Positions 7,927 to 15,639 of a stretch of DNA of 64,000 nucleotides are shown here, piece by piece. The stretch lies in contig JAFXEB010000033.1 of the NCBI GenBank assembly GCA_017521025.1, positions 62,001 to 126,000 of the forward strand, in the 5' to 3' direction. Below the pieces are notes generated by a model. That model made no database searches. It saw only the letters and a list, made by a program, of their open reading frames with translations, and was not told the DNA's origin. Position numbers and translations under genes: made by a program. Source of the stretch: Clostridia bacterium (lineage in GTDB: Bacteria; Bacillota; Clostridia; Oscillospirales; CAG-382). How positions within the stretch are numbered: the first letter of the stretch is position 1; each line of letters starts with the position of its first letter.

Positions 7927-9057
7927 ATGGACATACTGTTTCGCTATTTTACGGAGATCGATTGGCAAATGCCTGTTATGTGGCTTATCGGCGGCGCACT
8001 GATCTATCTCGCAATCAAGAAGGATATGGAGCCTACGCTTTTGTTGCCTATGGGCTTCGGCGCTATTCTTATGAACCTGCCTGTACCCCTCGTAAAGGAC
8101 GCAACAGGTGCTTTGGTAGAGTCTGAGGGCGTTTCCGAGATCCTCGGCACCCTTTATAACGCAGGTATCGCTAACGAGCTGTTCCCTCTTATACTGTTCA
8201 TCGGTATAGGTGCGATGATAGATTTCGGTCCCCTGCTTTCCAATCCTAAGATGCTTTTGTTCGGTGCGGCTGCACAGTTCGGTATCTTCTTCACCTATTT
8301 TGTAGCAGGCTTCTTCTTTGATCTGAAGGATGCGGCTTCTATAGGTATCATCGGTGCGGCTGACGGCCCTACTGCAATAGTAGTTTCTCAGACCCTTAAA
8401 TCCAACTATATCTCCGCTATAACCGTTGCAGCATATTCCTATATGGCTCTGGTGCCCATCATTCAGCCTCCCGTTATCAAGGCTATCACCACCAAGAAGG
8501 AACGCCTTATAAGAATGGAGTATAAGCCTGCTTCTGTTTCCAAGACCACACGTATACTCTTCCCCATCATCATAACCGTTCTTGCAGGTCTCTTTGCTCC
8601 CGCATCCGTAGCTCTTGTCGGTTTCCTTATGTTCGGCAACCTTATCAGAGAATGCGGCGTGCTTGATAACCTTTCCGCAACCGCTCAGAAGGAGCTGGCT
8701 AACCTTGTTACCCTGTTCCTTGGCATAACCATCGCCTTTACCATGAGGGGCGACAGGTTCCTTACCCCCGCTACCCTGCTTATTATGGGTCTTGGCTTAT
8801 TTGCATTCGTATTTGACACCGTTGGCGGCGTTATGCTTGCAAAGCTGCTCAACCTCTTCTCCAAGAAGAAGATCAACCCTATGGTCGGTGCCGCAGGCAT
8901 CTCTGCCTTCCCTATGGCATCCAGAGTTGTTCATAAGATGGGTCTTAAGGAAGATCCTCAGAACTTCCTGCTCATGCATTCCGCAGCAGCAAACGTTTCC
9001 GGTCAGATCGCTTCCGTTATCGCCGGCGGCTTGATCCTTGGTCTTGTACAGGGTTAA
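7927..9057 (+). CDS. Sodium ion-translocating decarboxylase, beta subunit (OadB/GcdB/MmdB family)
   Basis: The 376-residue, very hydrophobic protein has about 9-11 membrane segments. It contains the family hallmarks GIGAMIDFGPLL (about 92-103), GIIGAADGPTAIVVS (about 140-154) with the conserved Asp used in Na+ transport, and GAAGISAFPMASRVV near the C-terminus. In the complex it couples carboxybiotin decarboxylation to Na+ export. ATG 7927 gives the usual family N-terminus, but the only strong Shine-Dalgarno (AGGAGG, 7893-7898) lies 28 bases upstream. No start codon in frame is better placed. The gamma-like gene follows 14 bases later. Alpha (carboxyltransferase) and biotin carrier genes are not in the window, so the substrate cannot be told. 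Confidence 0.9.
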   Translation: MDILFRYFTEIDWQMPVMWLIGGALIYLAIKKDMEPTLLLPMGFGAILMNLPVPLVKDATGALVESEGVSEILGTLYNAGIANELFPLILFIGIGAMIDFGPLLSNPKMLLFGAAAQFGIFFTYFVAGFFFDLKDAASIGIIGAADGPTAIVVSQTLKSNYISAITVAAYSYMALVPIIQPPVIKAITTKKERLIRMEYKPASVSKTTRILFPIIITVLAGLFAPASVALVGFLMFGNLIRECGVLDNLSATAQKELANLVTLFLGITIAFTMRGDRFLTPATLLIMGLGLFAFVFDTVGGVMLAKLLNLFSKKKINPMVGAAGISAFPMASRVVHKMGLKEDPQNFLLMHSAAANVSGQIASVIAGGLILGLVQG

Positions 9058-9071
9058 TGAGGTGACTGAAT

Positions 9072-9425
9072 ATGAAAAAGACTATTATATTTATTCTTAC
9101 TTTGATTACTGTTATTTCTGCTTTCGCTCTCCCCGTATTTGCTGAGAGCGAGGCTGAGAACGGCGTATTTGAGCCCTTCAGCTCCTCTGAGGAAAAGCCT
9201 GCTGAGGATGTTAGCGATGCTTCTACCGAGACTATACCCACTATCGGCGCTACCGAGCCTTCTGAGGACGACGCCGAGGACGATGATATGAACGTTGAGA
9301 TCAAGGTCTCTGCCGACAATATGGGCACCACCCTTAAGCATATGGGCATTGGTATGCTTGGCGTTATGCTTGTGCTTATTCTTATCGCAATAGTGGTTCT
9401 TGTCCTCAACAAGCTTTTCAAATAA
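9072..9425 (+). CDS. Small exported single-pass protein, probable decarboxylase gamma (OadG-like) subunit
   Basis: The 117-residue product has a signal peptide (1-24, cleaved near VFAES), a long acidic Glu/Ser/Asp linker (about 25-75) and one C-terminal membrane segment (GMLGVMLVLILIAIVVLVL, about 94-112) ending NKLFK. The terminal segment resembles OadG, which is one TM helix tethering alpha to beta. Its place directly after the beta gene supports this. The cleavable N-terminal signal and acidic spacer are unusual for OadG, so a distinct accessory role is possible. A strong terminator follows at 9446. Confidence 0.65.
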   Translation: MKKTIIFILTLITVISAFALPVFAESEAENGVFEPFSSSEEKPAEDVSDASTETIPTIGATEPSEDDAEDDDMNVEIKVSADNMGTTLKHMGIGMLGVMLVLILIAIVVLVLNKLFK

Positions 9426-9445
9426 GCTATAACACCTATAAAACT

Positions 9446-9479
9446 GTGCCCCAACGGCTTGTTGGGGCACATACTTTTT
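9446..9479 (+). terminator. Intrinsic terminator of the decarboxylase genes
   Basis: GTGCCCCAAC (9446-9455) pairs perfectly with GTTGGGGCAC (9461-9470) across a 5-base loop and is followed by a T-rich run. Confidence 0.85.
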
Positions 9480-9488
9480 GCGGTATTG

Positions 9489-9517
9489 TTGACAAGGTGT
9501 TTGCGGTATGGTAGAAT
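9489..9517 (+). promoter_or_regulatory. Sigma-A promoter of the FTR-like gene
   Basis: TTGACA (9489-9494), a 17-base spacer and TAGAAT (9512-9517), 34 bases upstream of the ATG. Confidence 0.75.
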
Positions 9518-9550
9518 GGGGGCACAGAACATTATACGGAGGGTCAGTAT

Positions 9551-9751
9551 ATGGCGATCAGACTTAACGAAGATAAAGAGCTTGTGCAGAGGATAAAAGA
9601 GGGACTTGAGCGCAGAGGCGGCTACTGCCCCTGCAGGCTGCCCAAAACCGAGGAGTTCAAGTGCGTTTGCAAGGAGTTTAAGGAGCAGATAGCAGACCCC
9701 GATTTTGAAGGCTATTGCCATTGTATGCTGTACTACAAATCCAAGGACTAA
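9551..9751 (+). CDS. Ferredoxin-thioredoxin reductase catalytic-domain-like FeS protein
   Basis: The 66-residue protein carries three Cys pairs: CPC (26-28), CVC (38-40) and CHC (56-58). This is the shortened CPC/CxC/CHC pattern of the FTR catalytic beta chain, which holds a [4Fe-4S] cluster next to a redox disulfide. The start is supported by GGAGG and a promoter at 9489. Stand-alone small FTR-beta-like proteins occur in anaerobic Firmicutes and are presumed to pass electrons to thioredoxin-like partners. No FTR variable chain, ferredoxin or thioredoxin gene is adjacent. It is monocistronic with a terminator at 9771. Confidence 0.8.
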   Translation: MAIRLNEDKELVQRIKEGLERRGGYCPCRLPKTEEFKCVCKEFKEQIADPDFEGYCHCMLYYKSKD

Positions 9752-9770
9752 CCATTAAAGAAGCGAAAAA

Positions 9771-9828
9771 GCCCCGTAAGGGAGAAAGGCGCTTATTCAA
9801 GCCTCCTTCCCTTACGGGGCAGTTTTTA
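9771..9828. terminator. Bidirectional intrinsic terminator
   Basis: GCCCCGTAAGGGA (9771-9783) pairs with TCCCTTACGGGGC (9808-9820) and is followed by a T-run on the plus strand and preceded by an A-run. It lies between the convergent FTR-like and protease genes. Confidence 0.85.
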
Positions 9829-9843
9829 TTTGTTCTGAAGGGG

Positions 9844-10749
9844 TTATTCGGGCACTACAGCGCCGCTTTCAGTATAATACTTGATCTTCTTTGCGGCGAG
9901 GAACTCCTTTATAACCGTGGCGCTTATACACCGACCCAGATGCAGGTACGCACGGTTTGCTTTGTCTGCACCGTCGCCGATAACGGGCACGCCGCTTGGG
10001 TCGTAGCGGAAGCCTGTATCAAAATGACGGGTCTCATATTGCATACCAAACACCCTGCCCTGCGTATCAAACAGAGGACCGCCGCTGTGCCCCTTCAAGC
10101 CGGGTGTGCTGAGCTCTATGGCACAGACCTTGCCGTCCTTGGCTACGTGACGGGTGACCATACCGTCTATAGGGAAACGAGGGGTGTTGACGGCACCCAC
10201 ATCGGTCCACTCGATATCATCGCTGATGCCGTTGTATATTGCACCCACGGACTCAGGAAAAGGAAAGCCAATGCGGCACATAGTGTTGCCGGGGCGGATG
10301 CCCTCTGCCCTGTCCGCAAAAACTGCGTAGCCTCTGTAGTTTGCCTGTTCAAAGCCGTTAAAGCAAATAATAGCAAGGTCGTGCTCAGGGTGAATATGAC
10401 AGGTGATGCCCGTAATAGGCGCCACACAGCCCTTGAAATTGCACCGCATATTGACCGTTACGCCTTTTCTGTAGCCATACTCCATCTCGAGCTTTCTTAG
10501 CATCTGAGAGCCGTTTTTGCCACCGGCGAGCTGAGCCTTTGCTTTCTTGAACATAGCGTACTTCTCGTTCATCTTTGTGGCGGCAAGGATAGTTTCGGCA
10601 ACGTGGCGGCAGGTAACTGCACAGCCTTGCTCGTTAACGAAAAACAAGGTGCCCGAGCCTGCGTTCACCACGGTCTCGCCAAAGTTCCTGTAAATATAGA
10701 CAACGGGGCGTGTATACTCCCCTACCTTTTCTATAGCGTCTGCAAACAT
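9844..10749 (-). CDS. Trypsin-like serine protease without signal peptide
   Basis: The 301-residue protein starts at ATG 10749, with GGAGG seven bases upstream. The chymotrypsin/HtrA-type triad is readable as His in TCRHVAETI (about 44), Asp in EHDLAIICF (about 131) and Ser in LKGHSGGPLFD (about 225). No signal peptide, TM helix or PDZ domain is visible, so it is either cytosolic or exported by an unusual route. In known families such stand-alone domains (PF13365-type) act in quality control or effector processing. Its upstream neighbour on the same strand, the 815-residue anchored protein, is separated by a terminator at 10815, so it is probably a separate unit. Confidence 0.8.
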   Translation of the reverse strand: MFADAIEKVGEYTRPVVYIYRNFGETVVNAGSGTLFFVNEQGCAVTCRHVAETILAATKMNEKYAMFKKAKAQLAGGKNGSQMLRKLEMEYGYRKGVTVNMRCNFKGCVAPITGITCHIHPEHDLAIICFNGFEQANYRGYAVFADRAEGIRPGNTMCRIGFPFPESVGAIYNGISDDIEWTDVGAVNTPRFPIDGMVTRHVAKDGKVCAIELSTPGLKGHSGGPLFDTQGRVFGMQYETRHFDTGFRYDPSGVPVIGDGADKANRAYLHLGRCISATVIKEFLAAKKIKYYTESGAVVPE

Positions 10750-10814
10750 TGTATAACCTCCGCAAATGTATTGCCCCAAAAACCGACGGTTCATTGGGCA
10801 TACGGTAAAAAACA

Positions 10815-10841
10815 GGGGGGCAGCCTTTAGCGGTGCCCCCC
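10815..10841 (-). terminator. Intrinsic terminator of the 815-residue anchored protein gene
   Basis: GGGGGGCA (10815-10822) pairs with TGCCCCCC (10834-10841). On the minus strand the stem is followed by TGTTTTTT. Confidence 0.8.
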
Positions 10842-10852
10842 TTTATTATAGC

Positions 10853-13300
10853 TTATTTGGGTTGACCCTTAAGGTCGTAGTACTGCTGACAGAAGATATT
10901 GGCAAGCACCTGACTGTAGTCATAGAATGCAAGCTCGGATACGTCAACAAAAGGATAATCTCTTGCTATCTCAGCAACACGGGCAGCGTTTGCCTCAGCA
11001 AATCTTGCGCTGATCTTTTCAACAAGCTCGCTACCGAAGGTATCGTAGATCTGACTGGAAAGCTCGTTTGCCAGGTTTGCTGCAAAGAGGTCATCATAAT
11101 CCTCAACAAGTCTTTCATCAAAGAGAGCCTTGTACTCATCGCTCTGGAGGTATGCGTTCATAAGAGTTTCGTACTCAAGAGAGTCAACGTACTCGCTGAA
11201 CAGCTTGTTGACCTGAACAGTTACATAGCCTGCGAGCTCTTCTTCAACTATCTTAGCCTCATCCTCGGCGGTGTAGTATATCTCAGCCTCTACTGCGGCA
11301 GTTACATCCTCCTCGCTGGGTGCCCATGCCTCGTCGATAACTGCGCCCATAGCCTCCTGACCCTTGCGGTACTCGTCTATCATAGCCTGACGGGTGTTAG
11401 CCTTTACGGTCTCTGCCGCAAGAAGTACAGCGTCCTCACGCTTTGCGGTCATAAAGGTCTCATCCGCAAGAACCTCTTCACGAAGGTCTATCTTCTTACC
11501 CTGCTCGAATACTATCTTATACTCGGAGAGAAGATTTGCCTTAAGTCTCTGCTCGATCTGACCGGAAACCTGTGCCTTGTACTCATCACTTGTAGCGTCA
11601 AACTCGAAGAGCATGCCGTTTATATAGCTGTCATAGAACTCTGCAACTATTGAATTAAGCTCGTTGAGGTAGTCAACACTGTCAATGAGGATGCTGTTGC
11701 CCTCAGGGTCCTTAACTGCGAAGGTCTTTGTAGCCAGGTTAAAGCCCGTAAACTGAGAGGTGGTAAGATCAAGGTTGTGAGCGATGTCTGCCTTTATGCT
11801 GTCCTCGGAGATGCCCTTGTCATTGGAAACGAGAGCGTGGAAGGTGTGGCCGGTGTACTTGTTATCCATAGAATAGGTAACGTCAACCTTGGTGATGACC
11901 TCGCCGCTGTTGGTGAGAGTATAATGCTCACCGATAACGCCGTAGAACAGTACGTTCTTCACGTCAACATCAGTGCTTTGGCTGTTGAGCAGACGGAGGA
12001 AGTTTACTGCGTAGCTTTCATAATCGTCATTGCCGTAGCCGCTGGTGTTATAGATAGCGTAAACAGCCTCGCAGATCTCCTCGCTGGTTGCCTTGGGATA
12101 AGCGTAAATGCTGTAAACAAGCTCTTTACCGTCTTCACCCTCTGCAGCCTGCTTTACGATGCTCTCCATCTCTGCCATAGTGCCGGCATAGAATGCAACT
12201 GCGAAATCCTCAGAAAGGATGCTTTCGCCCACTGCGTCCTTAGCAACTGCGCCTACCAGATAGTCGAGGGAGCGATATTTAGCTATGGTAGCATAGAAAT
12301 TACAGTATGCGATATTCTTAAAGGGGAGAAGCAGCTCGCCGTTGCTGGTAACGCCGAGACCGTTACCCTCCATAAGCTCAATAGGAGGTGTAGTAGGTGC
12401 GTTGAGAAGCGGAATGGGATACTCGCCGTCAGGACCTGCGTTTGCCTTAACGTATCTGAGATAACCCTCGATATCGTTAACAGTGGACATCTGATACTTG
12501 GAGAAGCCGTTCTCATACTCGCCATCTGCCTCAGCGGCTGCCATGATAAGCTGACTGTAGTGATCAAGATAAGCCTGATCAAATACCATAAACTCATACT
12601 GCCCCACTGCACGTACAGAGGGAATACCGTATACTACTGCACTTTCGGTGGTGTCGCCAACCTTGACTGCGTCAAAGAACTGAGCAGGGATAGCCTTGTT
12701 AAGGCTTATCATCTGACCGTTGGCATCGTTAAGAGCCTTTGCCAAGGAAAGAAGCTTACCGTCGGAAGCGTCTGCGTAATAATCATCAAAGTCGGTGTAA
12801 AGCACAACGTCCATAGAAAGAACGTTAGGCTCAATGCTGCGACCCTCGTCATAGCACCATCTTATAGTATCACGGTTGTAGAGGGTATAAACACTCTCGG
12901 TGTCCTCGCTGCACTCATAGCTGAAGGTGGAGGTAGCGTAATCAAAGCTGTACTTAAAGCCGTAATTATCGTTCTCGGCGTTTTCTTTGTACGCATCTAT
13001 AACTGCCTTGGCAGACTCAACCATCGTGTCATATCTGTCCTCAGGAGCGAGGAAAAGCTTAAGAGCGTAGCCGTTGGTAATAAGCATGCCGTTAAGACGC
13101 TCCTCAACTTTGATGATGTCAGCCTCGGTAGTGCTTTCATCGGTTATGCCGAAATAAGTGATAACAGGAAGCTCGGGAGGGATAACAACCTTAACGTTGT
13201 TCTTGCTGTTCTGACGAAGAGCAAAAATGATAACGCCAAGTATACCCACCACGAGAACCAAAGCTATTAACTTCTTTACAAATGAATTCTTCTTTTTCAT
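10853..13300 (-). CDS. Membrane-anchored extracellular protein with solute-binding-like N-terminal half
   Basis: The 815-residue product has a lysine-rich start and one TM segment (about 11-28), with no lipobox Cys. Residues about 40-460 resemble type-2 solute-binding lipoproteins: VYGIPSVRAVGQYEFMVFD at the hinge region and ESYAVNFLRLLNSQSTDVD...YGVIGEHY, as in sugar or peptide binding proteins near their C-termini. Residues about 560-815 are rich in Glu/Lys/Ala and look long and helical. No ABC permease or ATPase neighbours it, so transport is doubtful; sensing or a surface role is possible. It has its own promoter (13349) and terminator (10815). Confidence 0.65.
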   Translation of the reverse strand: MKKKNSFVKKLIALVLVVGILGVIIFALRQNSKNNVKVVIPPELPVITYFGITDESTTEADIIKVEERLNGMLITNGYALKLFLAPEDRYDTMVESAKAVIDAYKENAENDNYGFKYSFDYATSTFSYECSEDTESVYTLYNRDTIRWCYDEGRSIEPNVLSMDVVLYTDFDDYYADASDGKLLSLAKALNDANGQMISLNKAIPAQFFDAVKVGDTTESAVVYGIPSVRAVGQYEFMVFDQAYLDHYSQLIMAAAEADGEYENGFSKYQMSTVNDIEGYLRYVKANAGPDGEYPIPLLNAPTTPPIELMEGNGLGVTSNGELLLPFKNIAYCNFYATIAKYRSLDYLVGAVAKDAVGESILSEDFAVAFYAGTMAEMESIVKQAAEGEDGKELVYSIYAYPKATSEEICEAVYAIYNTSGYGNDDYESYAVNFLRLLNSQSTDVDVKNVLFYGVIGEHYTLTNSGEVITKVDVTYSMDNKYTGHTFHALVSNDKGISEDSIKADIAHNLDLTTSQFTGFNLATKTFAVKDPEGNSILIDSVDYLNELNSIVAEFYDSYINGMLFEFDATSDEYKAQVSGQIEQRLKANLLSEYKIVFEQGKKIDLREEVLADETFMTAKREDAVLLAAETVKANTRQAMIDEYRKGQEAMGAVIDEAWAPSEEDVTAAVEAEIYYTAEDEAKIVEEELAGYVTVQVNKLFSEYVDSLEYETLMNAYLQSDEYKALFDERLVEDYDDLFAANLANELSSQIYDTFGSELVEKISARFAEANAARVAEIARDYPFVDVSELAFYDYSQVLANIFCQQYYDLKGQPK

Positions 13301-13348
13301 AATAAAGACAAACCTCCAAACAAAAAGCCATGATTATACGCATTAGTT

Positions 13349-13377
13349 ATTGTACACCATAATTCCGTTTATGTCAA
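13349..13377 (-). promoter_or_regulatory. Sigma-A promoter of the anchored solute-binding-like gene
   Basis: On the minus strand TTGACA (13377-13372) and TACAAT (13354-13349) are 17 bases apart, about 50 bases before the ATG. Confidence 0.75.
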
Positions 13378-13427
13378 TGACTTTTTCAATTTTTCTACAG
13401 GAGTTTTGACAGACGGAGCTTTGTGTG

Positions 13428-13456
13428 TTGCTTTTTTTGAAAGGATGGATTATACT
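13428..13456 (+). promoter_or_regulatory. Probable promoter of the GNAT gene
   Basis: TTGCTT (13428-13433), a 17-base spacer and TATACT (13451-13456), 20 bases before the TTG start. The -35 box is weak. Confidence 0.45.
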
Positions 13457-13475
13457 GTGAAAAAGGGGTGATTTT

Positions 13476-14063
13476 TTGGACGACAGGAAATACAGAAAAG
13501 TGTTCAGAGACCTGCCCGTGCTGCAGACCGACAGACTTTATCTGAGAAAGATAAGTCCTGAGGATCTGTTTGATATGTACGAATACGCCTCAGAGGACGA
13601 GGTGTCACGGTATCTTTTGTGGTCTCCCCACCTGAATATTGCCGAGACCCGTGGGCATATAGAGTTTTTACAGAAGCAGTACCGCAAGGGTCAGGCCACC
13701 GATTGGGGTGTAGCTCTTAAGGCGAGCAACAAGCTTATCGGCACCTGCGGCTTTGCAAATGTAGACCTGCACAACAACAAAGCGGAGATAGGCTACGTGC
13801 TTTCCCACCGCCACCGTGGCAAGGGCTATATGCGGGAGGCTGTGAGGAGAGTGCTTGCTTTGGGGTTTGGAGAGCTGGGTCTTAACCGCATAGAAGCACG
13901 GATACTTGAAGGAAACACTCGGTCAGAGCGTCTGGCGGAGAGCGTTGGAATGAGACTTGAGGGAACGCTAAAGCAAGCCCTGCTTATAAAGGGTAAATAC
14001 AAGACCTTCAGCTATTACGCCATCACCGCAGAGGATTATTATGAGGGTCAAGCAACAGAGTAG
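13476..14063 (+). CDS. GNAT-family N-acetyltransferase (RimJ/RimL type)
   Basis: The 195-residue protein starts at TTG 13476, just after an AAGGGGTGA ribosome site. It has the RimJ/L opening (LQTDRLYLRKISPEDL), the beta-strand IGTCGFANVD and the acetyl-CoA pyrophosphate loop HRHRGKGYMREAV (about 109-121). NRIEARILEGNTRSERLAES follows, a hallmark of protein or ribosomal N-acetyltransferase-like members. The actual acceptor is unknown. The rubrerythrin gene follows 40 bases downstream and may be co-transcribed. Confidence 0.8.
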   Translation: MDDRKYRKVFRDLPVLQTDRLYLRKISPEDLFDMYEYASEDEVSRYLLWSPHLNIAETRGHIEFLQKQYRKGQATDWGVALKASNKLIGTCGFANVDLHNNKAEIGYVLSHRHRGKGYMREAVRRVLALGFGELGLNRIEARILEGNTRSERLAESVGMRLEGTLKQALLIKGKYKTFSYYAITAEDYYEGQATE

Positions 14064-14103
14064 CTGCATAAACTGACAGTATAATCCCGAAAAGGAGAGG
14101 CTT

Positions 14104-14628
14104 ATGCACTACGACACTAAAAGCGACAGCTATAAAAACATACTGAGTGCCCTTTCGAGCGAAGCGGAAGGGCACGTTAAGTATATGATACTCTCAGAGG
14201 ATGCAATGGGCGACGGCAACGCCGACCTTGCGAGACTCTATGACGAGCTTGCCAAGGAGGAGCTGTGCCACGCAAAGCTATGGTACAGAGAAGCGCACCC
14301 TATGAACGGGAGCGCAGAGCTGGAGAGCGCCATCAAGGACGAGGCAGACGAGGCAGCATCGGGATATCCCGAGATGGCTGCAAGAGCTGAGCTTGAGGGC
14401 TACGAGGCGTTGGCGGACCGTTTTCTTGCCAACGGAAAAGCCGAGGCAGGTCACCGTGACAGACTGATAAAATACAGAGATGAGACCAAGGACGGCACAA
14501 GAAGAAGGAGCTACGAGGACGCCTTATGGCGCTGTATGATGTGCGGTCACAGCCATATAGGTATAACGCCGCCTGAGCTTTGCCCCCTTTGCGGATACGG
14601 GCACAGCGCATATATGAGAGCAGAATAA
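14104..14628 (+). CDS. Rubrerythrin-like protein
   Basis: The 174-residue protein has an N-terminal ferritin-like four-helix bundle with diiron-type carboxylates: SEAEGHVKY (about 19-27), KEELCHA (about 50-56), AELEGYEA (about 98-105) and KAEAGHRD (about 116-123). A C-terminal rubredoxin-like Fe(Cys)4 site is CMMCG (about 144-148) and CPLCG (about 161-165). Rubrerythrins reduce hydrogen peroxide in anaerobes using electrons from rubredoxin or NAD(P)H oxidoreductases. It starts at ATG 14104 after AAAGGAGAGG and has a convergent terminator at 14633. Confidence 0.85.
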   Translation: MHYDTKSDSYKNILSALSSEAEGHVKYMILSEDAMGDGNADLARLYDELAKEELCHAKLWYREAHPMNGSAELESAIKDEADEAASGYPEMAARAELEGYEALADRFLANGKAEAGHRDRLIKYRDETKDGTRRRSYEDALWRCMMCGHSHIGITPPELCPLCGYGHSAYMRAE

Positions 14629-14632
14629 AGCA

Positions 14633-14662
14633 AAAAAGGGGGCGATCTTTCGCCCCTCTTTT
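14633..14662. terminator. Bidirectional intrinsic terminator
   Basis: AAAAGGGGGCG pairs with CGCCCCTCTTTT (14651-14662). It lies between the convergent rubrerythrin and ECF S-component genes. Confidence 0.8.
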
Positions 14663-14694
14663 CAAAAACGCTGAATGTAATACCGAGTAAGGCT

Positions 14695-15276
14695 TTAACG
14701 CCTTATCTTTTTGCCAAAATCAAGAAGCTTTACTACCACAGGACTGAGAACGATATTGGTAACAAGCTCGAAAAGGAAGTTGCCACCCACAAGGCCAAGG
14801 AAAACGTACTCGGCAGTATTGGCGTAACCAAGACCCTCACCCCACATAGCGACGGTGTCCATAAAGAACACAAGACAGCCTATAAGGAAAACGCCCGTGT
14901 TTGTCAAAGGGCAGACTATAGCGGCGAGCACTACTGCAAGATACTTGCTCTTTTTAGAAACCAGCTTGTAAACGATGCCCGCAAGCACGCCGCAGGCGAT
15001 GCCCTTAAGCAGAACGGTCAAGACGGTGCCAAAGGCGTTTACAGCAAGGAAAGCGGCTGCATCACCGTTAAGCAGAACTACCAGACCGAAAACAAAGCCC
15101 AGCCAGCCTGCAACTGCCACGCCACAGCTCGCAGCACCGATAACTATGGGCACAAGCACGAGGGACACCTGAAAGGGACCAAACCTGACAAACTGCCCCA
15201 GAAGCTGAAGTATTATAACGAGAGCCGTGAGTATTGCGCCCATCGTAATTTGTTTTGTATTCAGTTTTTTGTTCAT
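14695..15276 (-). CDS. ECF transporter S component (substrate unknown)
   Basis: The 193-residue, strongly hydrophobic protein has about six TM segments. Its N-terminal KQITMGAILTALVIILQLLG matches the first helix of ECF substrate-binding (S) subunits, and VSLVLVPIVIGAASCGVAVAG follows. ATG 15276 is chosen because it has GGAGG eight bases upstream; a longer in-frame extension lies before the promoter's +1. The energising module (EcfA, EcfA', EcfT) is not in the window. No riboswitch was seen in the roughly 45-base leader, so the vitamin or metal carried cannot be assigned. Confidence 0.75.
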   Translation of the reverse strand: MNKKLNTKQITMGAILTALVIILQLLGQFVRFGPFQVSLVLVPIVIGAASCGVAVAGWLGFVFGLVVLLNGDAAAFLAVNAFGTVLTVLLKGIACGVLAGIVYKLVSKKSKYLAVVLAAIVCPLTNTGVFLIGCLVFFMDTVAMWGEGLGYANTAEYVFLGLVGGNFLFELVTNIVLSPVVVKLLDFGKKIRR

Positions 15277-15327
15277 AACGCCTCCAAAAAGTAATAAATA
15301 TACGCACTTTTGAATATCGATGCATAT

Positions 15328-15356
15328 ATTGTACACCCTCATTAAAACTTTGTCAA
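15328..15356 (-). promoter_or_regulatory. Sigma-A promoter of the ECF S-component gene
   Basis: On the minus strand TTGACA (15356-15351) and TACAAT (15333-15328) are 17 bases apart. Confidence 0.8.
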
Positions 15357-15372
15357 GAGAATATGTGAACAT

Positions 15373-15639
15373 ATTTATCCTGTTACCTCCCCACTGTTTT
15401 GGTTAACATCTTAAATATAAAGCAGATTATGGGGCGGTAATGTAAATGTATGTTCTTAATTAATATGTGGTTTTTGTATAATTTCGTGTTACTTTTGATG
15501 TATAATATCACCAAAAAAGTATTTTTTCGTTCTTTATTAAAATTGACCCTTTTATTTTGACAGAAGATGTGATATTATAAGATGTATGTTTTTATGCTTT
15601 CCGTTTTTATTATTATGACAACAACAGAGGTGCTTTATT
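15373..15639 (+). other. AT-rich intergenic region upstream of murC
   Basis: This roughly 270-base AT-rich spacer lies between divergent genes. It contains a TTGACA (15557-15562), but the TATAAT-like hexamers behind it are 13-15 bases away, so no good promoter can be set. No ORF, RNA motif or clear palindrome was recognised. Confidence 0.4.

Noticed and set aside
11777-13270. 497-residue plus-strand open frame
   Set aside because: It is antisense to the 815-residue anchored protein, with composition typical of a shadow frame. No ribosome site or domain.
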